Shown: piece after piece, positions 1 through 5,138 of the stretch
How the letters are laid out: each line of letters starts with the position of its first letter
Position numbering within the stretch: the first letter of the stretch is position 1
DNA from: Scatosoma sp045632265
GTDB lineage: Bacteria > Bacillota > Clostridia > Christensenellales > Borkfalkiaceae
Reading direction: 5' to 3'
NCBI GenBank assembly: GCA_045632265.1
Contig: JAZQWG010000004.1
Coordinates: forward strand, 1 to 5,138
Length of the DNA stretch: 5,138 nt
Translations under genes and position numbers: made by a program
Notes under the pieces: model-generated
Told to the model about the DNA's origin: nothing
The model's database searches: none
The model's input: the letters and a program-made list of their open reading frames with translations, nothing else

Positions 1-238
1 TTCGTCCCCGGGCTTGGATAGACCTTTGAAAACGGCAAGAGATTTTCAAAAGTGCATGGGACAAAAGGTAGAAATCAAACTTTTTGCGCCCCTTAAAGGC
101 AAAAAGTTCTTCGAAGCAAAACTTGTTTCGTACGACGGAAATTGCATCGAAGTGGAAGAAGCAAAAGAAACGTTGAAGTTGGAAATTTCCAAGATTGCAA
201 AAATTTGTAGAGCAATCGACTTTGACGGACTTTTATAA
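1..238 (+). CDS. rimP: Ribosome maturation factor RimP, 3' part (5' end outside window)
   Basis: RimP assists late assembly of the 30S ribosomal subunit in the cytoplasm. The reading frame is open from base 2 and gives 78 residues before the TAA at 236-238. The visible part opens with SSPGLDRPLK, the family's hallmark at the junction of the N-terminal domain and the C-terminal SH3/Sm-like domain. The remainder (GQKVEIKLF, then a KKFFEAKLVSYDG segment and EISKIAKI) fits the beta-rich C-terminal domain. A full RimP is about 150 residues, so roughly the first half lies upstream. The TTG at 14-16 is an internal leucine of the hallmark motif, not a start. The next gene is nusA, as expected for rimP. 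The assignment is sure; only the 5' end is missing. Confidence 0.95.
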   Translation, partial: SSPGLDRPLKTARDFQKCMGQKVEIKLFAPLKGKKFFEAKLVSYDGNCIEVEEAKETLKLEISKIAKICRAIDFDGLL

Positions 239-270
239 ATTTAGAAAAAAATATATCTTGAAATATTAAC

Positions 271-276
271 AGGAGA
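271..276 (+). promoter_or_regulatory. Ribosome binding site of nusA
   Basis: AGGAGA lies 9 bases upstream of the ATG at 286, inside the 47-base AT-rich gap after rimP. It supports that ATG as the nusA start. I see no convincing promoter or terminator in this gap, so nusA is probably transcribed with rimP. Confidence 0.85.
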
Positions 277-285
277 AATTACATT

Positions 286-1371
286 ATGGAAAACAAGGAG
301 TTTTTTGCGGCACTTACCGACTTGGTAAGAGAAAAGGGGATTAGCGAAGAAGCATTTATTGAAACGTTGCAAAACGCGCTTGCATCGGCTTACAAAAAGC
401 AATACGACGGCGGTGCGGACGTTTGCGTTACCCTTGATGCAGAAAAAGGCACGATCGATTTCAAGGCTACGCGTTATATCGTAGAAGAAGTGGTTGACAA
501 GGACAAGGAAATTTCCTTGGAAGACGCACAAGCGTTGAACCCTAACTACCAAATCGGCGACACGATCGAACGTCATTTTATTCCCAAGGATTTTGGACGT
601 ATCGCAGCGCAAACGGCAAGACAAGTTATCTTGCAAAAGTTGCACGAAGCTGAACGTGACAACACCCTTTCGGCGTTCTCTGATAAAGAAGGCGAACTTA
701 TGGAAGGCGTTATCCGTAAGATTGACGATCGCAACGTTTACGTTGAACTTGGCGAAAAGAAAATTGAAGGCGTTATGCCTCCCCAAGATAGAGTGGCTTC
801 CGAAAAGTACAACATCGGCGATAGAATTAAGGTGTTTGTAAAACGCGTTAAGAATAGCGGCAAAACGTCGCAAATCGTGGTTTCCCGTACGGCTCCTGGC
901 TTGGTTAAGAAACTCTTTGAAGAACAAGTTCCCGAAATTGCGCAAGGCTTGGTAGAAATCAAAGAAGTTGCACGTGAAGCAGGTCATCGTACGAAGATGG
1001 CTATTGTGTCCAACGATTCGCACGTAGATGCAGTAGGCGCATGCGTAGGTAATCGTGGTGCGCGTGTAAACGCTGTCGTTGAAGAACTTGGCGGCGAAAA
1101 AATCGACATCATCGTTTGGAACGAAGACCCCTTGGCATTTATCTACAAGGCACTTTCGCCCGCAACGGTTATTTCGGTTACGGCAAGAGGTGAACGCAGC
1201 GCAATCGCTGTCGTTCCCGACGACAAGCTTTCCCTTGCAATCGGTAGAGATGGTCAAAACGCACGTTTGGCAGCTCGCCTTACCGGTTGGAAGATTGACG
1301 TGAAGAGCGCATCCTCGCCCGAAGCACAAGAACTTTTGGCGCAAATGGAAAGCGAAGAAACGCAAGAATAA
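286..1371 (+). CDS. nusA: Transcription termination/antitermination factor NusA
   Basis: NusA binds RNA polymerase and nascent RNA and modulates pausing, termination and antitermination. The 361-residue product shows the expected domains in order. The N-terminal polymerase-binding domain covers about residues 1-125, with FGRIAAQTARQVI at 103-115. An S1 domain covers about 135-200 (GVIRKIDDRNVYVELG). KH1 follows at about 230-280 with VGACVGNRGARV (GNRG loop at 255-258). KH2 lies at about 300-342 with LAIGRDGQNARLAARLTGW (GRDG at 320-323). It ends with a short acidic tail, SEETQE. The acidic repeats found in proteobacterial NusA are absent, as is usual for Bacillota (about 370 residues in B. 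subtilis). The ATG start has a good ribosome binding site. The 19-base gap to ylxR suggests co-transcription. Confidence 0.98.
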   Translation: MENKEFFAALTDLVREKGISEEAFIETLQNALASAYKKQYDGGADVCVTLDAEKGTIDFKATRYIVEEVVDKDKEISLEDAQALNPNYQIGDTIERHFIPKDFGRIAAQTARQVILQKLHEAERDNTLSAFSDKEGELMEGVIRKIDDRNVYVELGEKKIEGVMPPQDRVASEKYNIGDRIKVFVKRVKNSGKTSQIVVSRTAPGLVKKLFEEQVPEIAQGLVEIKEVAREAGHRTKMAIVSNDSHVDAVGACVGNRGARVNAVVEELGGEKIDIIVWNEDPLAFIYKALSPATVISVTARGERSAIAVVPDDKLSLAIGRDGQNARLAARLTGWKIDVKSASSPEAQELLAQMESEETQE

Positions 1372-1390
1372 TTTTAACGGAGCTTAAATT

Positions 1391-1663
1391 ATGGCAAAGA
1401 CGAAGTCCGTACCTATGAGAATGTGTATTGCTTGCCGTCAAATGAAGCCGAAGAAGGAAATGACTCGCGTAGTGAAAACTGCGGACGGGGAAATCTCGGC
1501 AGACCCTACGGGCAAAGCGGCGGGCAGAGGCGCGTATATTTGTGGTGACGAAGCGTGCCTTAAAAAATTAAATGATAAAAAGCTTTTACACAAGGCATTT
1601 TCTACGGACGTATCGCAAACGGTATATCAAGGCGTGGAGGAAACGATAGCCAATGAAAAGTAA
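1391..1663 (+). CDS. rnpM: YlxR/RnpM family RNA-binding protein (DUF448), RNase P modulator
   Basis: This 90-residue protein belongs to the YlxR (DUF448) family. In Bacillus subtilis the homologue has been reported to bind the RNase P RNA and modulate RNase P activity, hence the name RnpM; carrying that role over here is inference. Visible signatures are RMCIACRQMKPKKEM (residues 10-24), the DPTGKAAGRGAYIC block (38-51) and a basic helix-rich C-terminus. Four cysteines form CxxC (12 and 15) and CxxxxC (51 and 56) pairs; this might bind a metal but is not proven. The ATG at 1391 has GGAG at 1379-1382, with 8 bases between it and the ATG. The position between nusA and ylxQ is the family's normal place. 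The last codons carry the ribosome binding site of ylxQ. Confidence 0.95.
   Translation: MAKTKSVPMRMCIACRQMKPKKEMTRVVKTADGEISADPTGKAAGRGAYICGDEACLKKLNDKKLLHKAFSTDVSQTVYQGVEETIANEK
1636..1640 (+). promoter_or_regulatory. Ribosome binding site of ylxQ inside ylxR
   Basis: GGAGG lies within the Val-Glu-Glu codons near the end of ylxR, 12 bases before the ATG at 1653. It fixes the ylxQ start and implies an 11-base overlap of the two genes, a layout compatible with translational coupling. Confidence 0.75.
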
Positions 1664-1979
1664 GATAGAAACGTATCTTGGCTTTTGTATTCGCTCGCGT
1701 GCAATAGCGTTTGGCGTAGATGAAACCGCAAAGCTGAAAACGGGTTATTTATTGCTTGTGGACGAAGCTTTGGGGGAAAGTTCATTCAAGGAAATGAACA
1801 AGGCAAGAGAACGCTTGAAATGCCCTATGTACATCATAGAAAAGGATATTTTAGGCGAGCTTTTACACCGTTTTGGCGTTAAAGCGGTGACGATTAAAGA
1901 CAAAAACCTCGCTTCGGCAATACTTTCCGTTGTTGAAAGCGAGCCTCAATTCAAATTATATTCGGGAGGAAGCATCTGA
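1653..1979 (+). CDS. ylxQ: L7Ae/L30e-fold ribosomal-type RNA-binding protein, YlxQ-like
   Basis: This 108-residue product sits where Bacillota carry ylxQ, a small L7Ae/L30e/Gadd45-fold protein expected to bind kink-turn RNA. The length is typical. The N-terminal LGFCIRSRAIAFG (residues 9-21) takes the place of the usual LGLA.RA.K...SG helix. YLLLVDEALGESSFKEM (32-48) matches the central strand followed by a helix, and CPMYII plus AVTIKDKNLASAIL match the later strand and the last helix. Residues 21-27 (GVDETAK) resemble the GxNExxK kink-turn contact motif of L7Ae proteins. Overall it is a divergent member, so family assignment rests on motifs together with position. It overlaps ylxR by 11 bases, ends in TGA, and its last codons include the infB ribosome binding site. 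Confidence 0.88.
   Translation: MKSKIETYLGFCIRSRAIAFGVDETAKLKTGYLLLVDEALGESSFKEMNKARERLKCPMYIIEKDILGELLHRFGVKAVTIKDKNLASAILSVVESEPQFKLYSGGSI
1964..1970 (+). promoter_or_regulatory. Ribosome binding site of infB inside the end of ylxQ
   Basis: GGGAGGA is built from two Gly codons at the end of ylxQ and lies 13 bases before the ATG at 1984. It selects this ATG as the infB start over the in-frame TTG at 1930, which has no comparable site and would add 18 residues encoded inside ylxQ. The spacing is longer than the usual 5-9 bases. No other in-frame start codon lies between the site and the ATG. Confidence 0.8.
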
Positions 1980-1983
1980 ACTT

Positions 1984-4626
1984 ATGGCAAAAAAATACGA
2001 AAACGTGGAAAACGTATTGAAATTATTGGAAGACGACGGCCTTGGCGGCGTATTGAAACGTCTTTCGTCCACGGAAAAAAGTCTTTCGGAAATATTGAAA
2101 AACCTTACGACGTTAGAAGCGGCGAAAGCGGAACGTGACGCAGCGGAAGCGGCGGCTAAAGCGGAAGCTGAAGCACGTGCGGCAGCGGAAGAAGCGGCTC
2201 GCATTGCGGCGGAAGAAGCGGCGAAAAAGGTTGCTGAAAAACCCGAAGTGGTTGAAGAACAACCGAAAAAGCAAGCAAAAAAGGAAAAGCCCGTTGAAGA
2301 AGTGAAGACGGAAGAAATCGTGGAAGCTGCTCCCGTAGTAGAAGAAACGAAAGCGGAAGAAAAGGTGGAAGTGAAAGCGGAAATCAAGACGGAAACGAAG
2401 ATGTTTGCGCCCAAAGCTCCCGCAGCTCCCGCTGGCCCTCGTGCACCCCGTTATTTTAGAAACGGACAAGTACAAGGCGAATACGTGGCAAAACCCGGTG
2501 CGGAAAATTCCTCTATCGGCTCTACCTATCGTCCTAATGCGGCTCGTCCCCAAGGCGATAGAGGGGAAAGACCTATGCGTCCCACGAGCGGTGGCGCGCC
2601 CACGCGTGCACCTCAAAGCGCGAAACCTGCAATGAAACTCGGCGCAGGCGCAGCACCTATGCCCGCTCCCGTAATGCCCGCAAGAGATAACAAATCCGCT
2701 GCGGCAAAGAAGAAGACGTTTGAAAAGACGTATACGGAAAAGAAGGCGCTTTCCAAGCGTGCGCTTGTAAAACAACAAGGTATGACGGTGGAAGATTTCG
2801 ACGAAGATAAGTCGGGTTATAGAAAAGTACGCTCGCCCAAAAAGCAAAAGAGCCAAGAAATTCAAACGATTAAAATTGACCACGCAGTTGTCACGACGAA
2901 AGATATTCCTTTGAAAGTCTTGTCTGAAAAGTTGGGTGTTTCGGCTGTTGAAATCACGAAACGCTTGTTCAAAGCGGGTATCATGAAAGGAATTAACGAC
3001 TCTATCGATTACGAAAACGCGGCGCTTTTGGCGGCTGATATGGAAATCGATTTGGAATACAAGCCCGAAAAGACGGCGGAAGAAGTGCTTATGGATACGA
3101 CGGCTGTGGAAGACGAAAGCAAGCTCATCACCCGTGCGCCCGTTGTCACGGTTATGGGTCACGTTGACCATGGTAAAACGTCCTTGCTCGACAAAATCCG
3201 TGCTACGTCCGTCACGAGTGGCGAAGCAGGCGGTATTACGCAAAGCATCGGTGCGTACACCGTTATGGCAAAAGGCAAACAAATCACGTTTATTGACACC
3301 CCCGGTCACGCAGCGTTCACGGCAATGCGTGCTCGTGGTGCGCAAGTCACCGACGTCGTTATTCTCGTTGTAGCGGCGGACGACGGTATCATGCCTCAAA
3401 CGGTGGAAGCTATTAACCACGCAAAGGCGGCAAACGTGCCTATCATCGTTGCAATGAACAAGATGGATAAGTACGAAATCAACCCCGATAGAGTTAGACA
3501 AGAACTCATCGAACACGAACTCGTTCCCGAAGAATGGGGTGGCGACACGATGGTTATTCCCGTATCTGCAAAGACGGGCATGGGCATTGACGAGTTGTTG
3601 GAATCGGTAAACCTCGTTGCAGAAATGCAAGAATTGAAAGCGAACCCCGATCGTCCTGCAAAGGGTACGATTATCGAAGCGAAGCTCGATAAAGGTAAAG
3701 GTCCCGTTGCAAGCATTATCGTACAAACGGGTACGCTCAAGACGGGCGACAATATCCTTTCGGGTACGACGATGGGTAGAGTCCGTGCAATGTTTGACGA
3801 CAAGGGCAGAGCGGTTAAATCGGCAGGTCCTTCCATGGCAGTTTCCATTTTAGGTATGGAAGACGTACCCAACGCCGGCGACAGCATTATGGTAGTTGAC
3901 CAAGCGCTCATGAAGCAAGTACAAGAAGAAAGAAAGAACAAGCAACGCGAAAGCATGATTAAAGAACAAAGCCGCGTAACGCTTGACGACGTATTTGCAC
4001 AAGTAGAAGAAGGCAAGATGAAGAACCTTAACCTTATCGTTAAGGGTGACGTTCAAGGTAGCGTAGAAGCGGTTAAACAATCGCTTGAAAAGATTAGCAA
4101 TGAAGAAGTACGTGTAAAGGTTATCCACGCGGCGGCTGGTGCTATCAACGAAGGGGACGTTATGCTTGCGGACAGCGCAAACGCTATCATCATCGGCTTC
4201 AACGTTCGTCCCGACACGAAGGCAAAGAAACTTGCGGAAACGAGCAAGGTAGACGTAAGAAGCTATCGTATCATCTACGAACTTTTGGACGATATGGAAG
4301 CAGCGCTTAAAGGTATGCTTGCACCCAAGCTTAAAGAAACGCTTACGGGTAAATGCGAAGTTCGTCAAACGTTCAACATCACGGGCGTTGGTACGATTGC
4401 AGGTTGCTACGTTATCGACGGTAAGATTGTACGTGGCGGTAAGCTTCGTATCTACCGTGAAGATATCATGATTTGCGAAGGTGGCGTTAAACAACTTAAA
4501 CGCTTCAAGGACGACGTTAAGGAAGTTAACTACGGCTACGAATGCGGTTGCGCTATCGACGGGTTCAACGAAATCCGCGTAGGCGACATTATCGAATGTT
4601 ACGTGACGGAGGAAATCAAAGCGTAA
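1984..4626 (+). CDS. infB: Translation initiation factor IF-2
   Basis: IF2 is the GTPase that places fMet-tRNA on the 30S subunit and promotes joining of the 50S subunit. The protein has 880 residues. Residues 1-45 form a predicted helical head, followed by an Ala/Glu/Lys-rich, probably coiled-coil stretch to about 139. A Pro/Ala/Arg/Gly-rich basic linker runs to about 295, then one IF2_N module (about 305-358, DIPLKVLSEKLGV). The GTPase domain has G1 GHVDHGKT (392-399), G2 GGIT (416-419), G3 DTPGH with the catalytic-type His442, G4 NKMD (492-495) and G5 SAK (528-530). Beta-barrel domain II, domain III (from about 680, NLNLIVKGDVQGSVEAV) and the fMet-tRNA-binding C2 domain (about 790-880, LKRFKDDVKEV and YECG) follow. 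All nucleotide-binding motifs are intact. Most length variation in the family lies in the N-terminal region, as here. A first IF2_N module is not recognisable. Confidence 0.98.
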   Translation: MAKKYENVENVLKLLEDDGLGGVLKRLSSTEKSLSEILKNLTTLEAAKAERDAAEAAAKAEAEARAAAEEAARIAAEEAAKKVAEKPEVVEEQPKKQAKKEKPVEEVKTEEIVEAAPVVEETKAEEKVEVKAEIKTETKMFAPKAPAAPAGPRAPRYFRNGQVQGEYVAKPGAENSSIGSTYRPNAARPQGDRGERPMRPTSGGAPTRAPQSAKPAMKLGAGAAPMPAPVMPARDNKSAAAKKKTFEKTYTEKKALSKRALVKQQGMTVEDFDEDKSGYRKVRSPKKQKSQEIQTIKIDHAVVTTKDIPLKVLSEKLGVSAVEITKRLFKAGIMKGINDSIDYENAALLAADMEIDLEYKPEKTAEEVLMDTTAVEDESKLITRAPVVTVMGHVDHGKTSLLDKIRATSVTSGEAGGITQSIGAYTVMAKGKQITFIDTPGHAAFTAMRARGAQVTDVVILVVAADDGIMPQTVEAINHAKAANVPIIVAMNKMDKYEINPDRVRQELIEHELVPEEWGGDTMVIPVSAKTGMGIDELLESVNLVAEMQELKANPDRPAKGTIIEAKLDKGKGPVASIIVQTGTLKTGDNILSGTTMGRVRAMFDDKGRAVKSAGPSMAVSILGMEDVPNAGDSIMVVDQALMKQVQEERKNKQRESMIKEQSRVTLDDVFAQVEEGKMKNLNLIVKGDVQGSVEAVKQSLEKISNEEVRVKVIHAAAGAINEGDVMLADSANAIIIGFNVRPDTKAKKLAETSKVDVRSYRIIYELLDDMEAALKGMLAPKLKETLTGKCEVRQTFNITGVGTIAGCYVIDGKIVRGGKLRIYREDIMICEGGVKQLKRFKDDVKEVNYGYECGCAIDGFNEIRVGDIIECYVTEEIKA
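2101..2400 (+). repeat. Low-complexity Ala/Glu/Lys-coding tract within infB, with a 24-base tandem unit
   Basis: This purine-rich stretch encodes residues about 40-139 of IF2. A 14-base word, GCGGAAGAAGCGGC, occurs at 2185-2198 and again at 2209-2222, exactly 24 bases apart. In protein it reads AAEEAARI then AAEEAAKK, an eight-residue repeat. Around it runs alternating Ala and charged residues typical of a long helix or coiled coil. After residue 85 the sequence becomes richer in Glu, Lys, Val and Pro. It is part of the coding sequence, not a mobile repeat. Confidence 0.75.
4608..4613 (+). promoter_or_regulatory. Ribosome binding site of rbfA inside infB
   Basis: GGAGGA, within the Glu-Glu codons near the end of infB, lies 12 bases before the ATG at 4626. 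It supports that start for rbfA over an upstream in-frame extension beginning near 4542, which would lie wholly inside the conserved IF2 C-terminal coding sequence. Confidence 0.8.
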
Positions 4627-5030
4627 TGAAAGTATCGAGAACGTCGAGATTAAACGGCGAATATCAAAAGGAAATCAGCGGCATTTTGCGTAAAGTAAAA
4701 GACCGCAAGGCAGACCTTAAAGGCTTAATTTCGGTGACGGAAGTGGATGTTGCGCCCGATTTGAAGACGGCGTACGTTTACGTAAGTATTTACGGCACGA
4801 ACGAAGTGGAAACCAAGCGTTCTTTTGCAATCTTGCAAGAAAGCGCTGGGTTTATCCGCAAAGAACTTGCCGCAGTTATGCGTATGCGCACCGTGCCTGC
4901 GCTCACTTTCCGCATGGACGGCAGTATGACGTACGGCGCAAAGATGGACGAAATATTTAAGAAAATCACCTATTCCACCCCCGAAACGGAAGAAACCACA
5001 GACGGCGAAACGGAAGAGGACGAAGACTAA
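4626..5030 (+). CDS. rbfA: 30S ribosome-binding factor RbfA
   Basis: RbfA binds the 30S subunit near the 5' end of 16S rRNA and helps its late maturation, also at low temperature. The 134-residue product shows the family pattern: RTSRLNGEYQKEISGIL at the N-terminus, ISVTEVDVAPDLKTAYVYV (residues 35-53), SAGFIRKEL (73-81) at the KH-like helix-kink-helix, then RMRTVPALTFRMDGS (86-100). The kink, usually Ala-x-Gly, here reads Ser-Ala-Gly. A Thr/Glu/Asp-rich acidic tail follows from about 118 (ETEEDED at the end), somewhat longer than in many relatives. The ATG shares one base with the infB stop codon (TAATG), so the two genes are probably translationally coupled. The start matches where RbfA homologues begin. 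Confidence 0.96.
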   Translation: MKVSRTSRLNGEYQKEISGILRKVKDRKADLKGLISVTEVDVAPDLKTAYVYVSIYGTNEVETKRSFAILQESAGFIRKELAAVMRMRTVPALTFRMDGSMTYGAKMDEIFKKITYSTPETEETTDGETEEDED

Positions 5031-5032
5031 AG

Positions 5033-5068
5033 AAAAATACGCACCGTGCCCGTTCACGTTGCGTTTTT
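5033..5068 (+). terminator. Possible intrinsic terminator or attenuator after rbfA
   Basis: Three bases after the rbfA stop, ACGCA (5039-5043) pairs with TGCGT (5060-5064) and CGTG (5045-5048) pairs with CACG (5055-5058). One C/T mismatch separates the two helices, and the loop is the six bases CCCGTT. A run of five T follows (5064-5068), and the A-run at 5033-5037 could extend the stem. This is the layout of a rho-independent terminator. The short T-run and the mismatch suggest partial rather than full termination, which would fit a lowering of expression of the next gene. Confidence 0.55.
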
Positions 5069-5078
5069 CGTTATGAAA

Positions 5079-5084
5079 AGGAAG
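5079..5084 (+). promoter_or_regulatory. Ribosome binding site of the last gene
   Basis: AGGAAG lies 5 bases before the ATG at 5090. It favours that start over the ATG at 5073, whose frame closes after 12 codons. No clear promoter is visible between the hairpin and this site. Confidence 0.65.
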
Positions 5085-5089
5085 AATAC

Positions 5090-5138
5090 ATGGAAAGCTT
5101 ACAACAAATAGCAAATAGAATAAAACAAGCCAAACAAG
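5090..5138 (+). CDS. Probable DHH-family phosphoesterase (NrnA-type), first 16 residues only
   Basis: The frame from the ATG at 5090 stays open to the window end and reads MESLQQIANRIKQAKQ. The amphipathic start with the I..I..A pattern resembles the N-terminus of NrnA-type proteins, which degrade short oligoribonucleotides and dephosphorylate pAp. In that family it comes just before the first catalytic motif, which would lie outside the window. nrnA commonly follows rbfA in Bacillota, and this is the main reason for the call. Sixteen residues contain no catalytic motif, so the identity is inference from gene order. truB, which often follows, is the main alternative. Confidence 0.55.
   Translation, partial: MESLQQIANRIKQAKQ

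Noticed and set aside
222..269. Possible promoter before nusA (TTGACG at 222, TTGAAA at 258, AT-rich boxes)
   Set aside because: No -10-like box lies 16-18 bases from TTGACG, and TTGAAA at 258 is too close to the start codon to serve a promoter for nusA. The boxes are expected by chance in AT-rich sequence.
241..1365. Long open frame on the minus strand opposite nusA
   Set aside because: It mirrors nusA almost exactly. It arises because the sense strand rarely uses the codons that would give stops in that antisense frame. The translation has no recognisable domain, and the sense gene is certain.
1930..1983. Upstream TTG start for infB
   Set aside because: It would add 18 residues read out of frame from ylxQ. 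It has no ribosome binding site of its own, while the ATG at 1984 follows GGGAGGA.
2113..3726. 537-codon open frame on the minus strand opposite infB
   Set aside because: It is a shadow of the biased codon use in infB. The translation is rich in Arg, Phe and His without any domain, and it crosses both the low-complexity tract and the GTPase domain.
4542..4625. N-terminal extension of rbfA
   Set aside because: The extra residues come from the conserved IF2 C-terminal coding sequence in another frame. The ATG at 4626 has a good ribosome binding site and matches the usual RbfA N-terminus.
5073..5111. Small open frame from the ATG at 5073
   Set aside because: It closes after 12 codons. The frame starting at 5090 has a ribosome binding site and remains open.
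1..5138. An undescribed system such as defence genes, a mobile element or a CRISPR array
   Set aside because: Every stretch is accounted for by known housekeeping genes in their conserved order. The only gaps are 47, 19, 4 and 59 bases long, and there are no spaced repeats or transposase-like sequences.

Overview
The window is one stretch of a bacterial housekeeping operon, all on the + strand. The order is rimP (3' end only) - nusA - ylxR/rnpM - ylxQ - infB - rbfA - start of a probable nrnA-type DHH phosphoesterase gene. This is the classical nusA-infB operon of Bacillota. The NusA is short and ends after its second KH domain. A ylxR-ylxQ pair lies between nusA and infB, strong GGAGG-type ribosome binding sites are used, and a probable nrnA follows rbfA. 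Together these point to a Bacillota bacterium, most likely of the Clostridia. Every Gln codon is CAA and almost every Glu codon is GAA. One gene (ylxQ) ends in TGA, so the standard bacterial code applies. I cannot name a genus from this.

Layout: positions 1-238 hold the C-terminal 78 residues of RimP. A 47-base AT-rich gap (239-285) carries the nusA ribosome binding site. nusA (286-1371) is followed after 19 bases by ylxR (1391-1663). ylxQ (1653-1979) overlaps ylxR by 11 bases. infB (1984-4626) starts 4 bases after ylxQ, and rbfA (4626-5030) overlaps infB by one base (TAATG). A 59-base gap (5031-5089) contains a hairpin with a T-run that looks like an intrinsic terminator or attenuator. The last gene starts at 5090 and runs off the end.

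How they work together: RimP and RbfA mature the 30S subunit and IF2 brings initiator tRNA to it. NusA couples transcription elongation, pausing and termination to the message. YlxR modulates RNase P in Bacillus subtilis, and YlxQ is a small L7Ae-fold RNA-binding protein. The operon therefore groups transcription, tRNA/rRNA processing and translation initiation. From ylxR to rbfA the genes are packed tightly enough to suggest translational coupling.

I found no mobile element, CRISPR array, RNA gene or unknown system. The points worth a second look are modest: an IF2 N-terminus without a recognisable first IF2_N module, a terminator-like hairpin inside the operon, a divergent YlxQ, and a link between rare codons and embedded ribosome binding sites.
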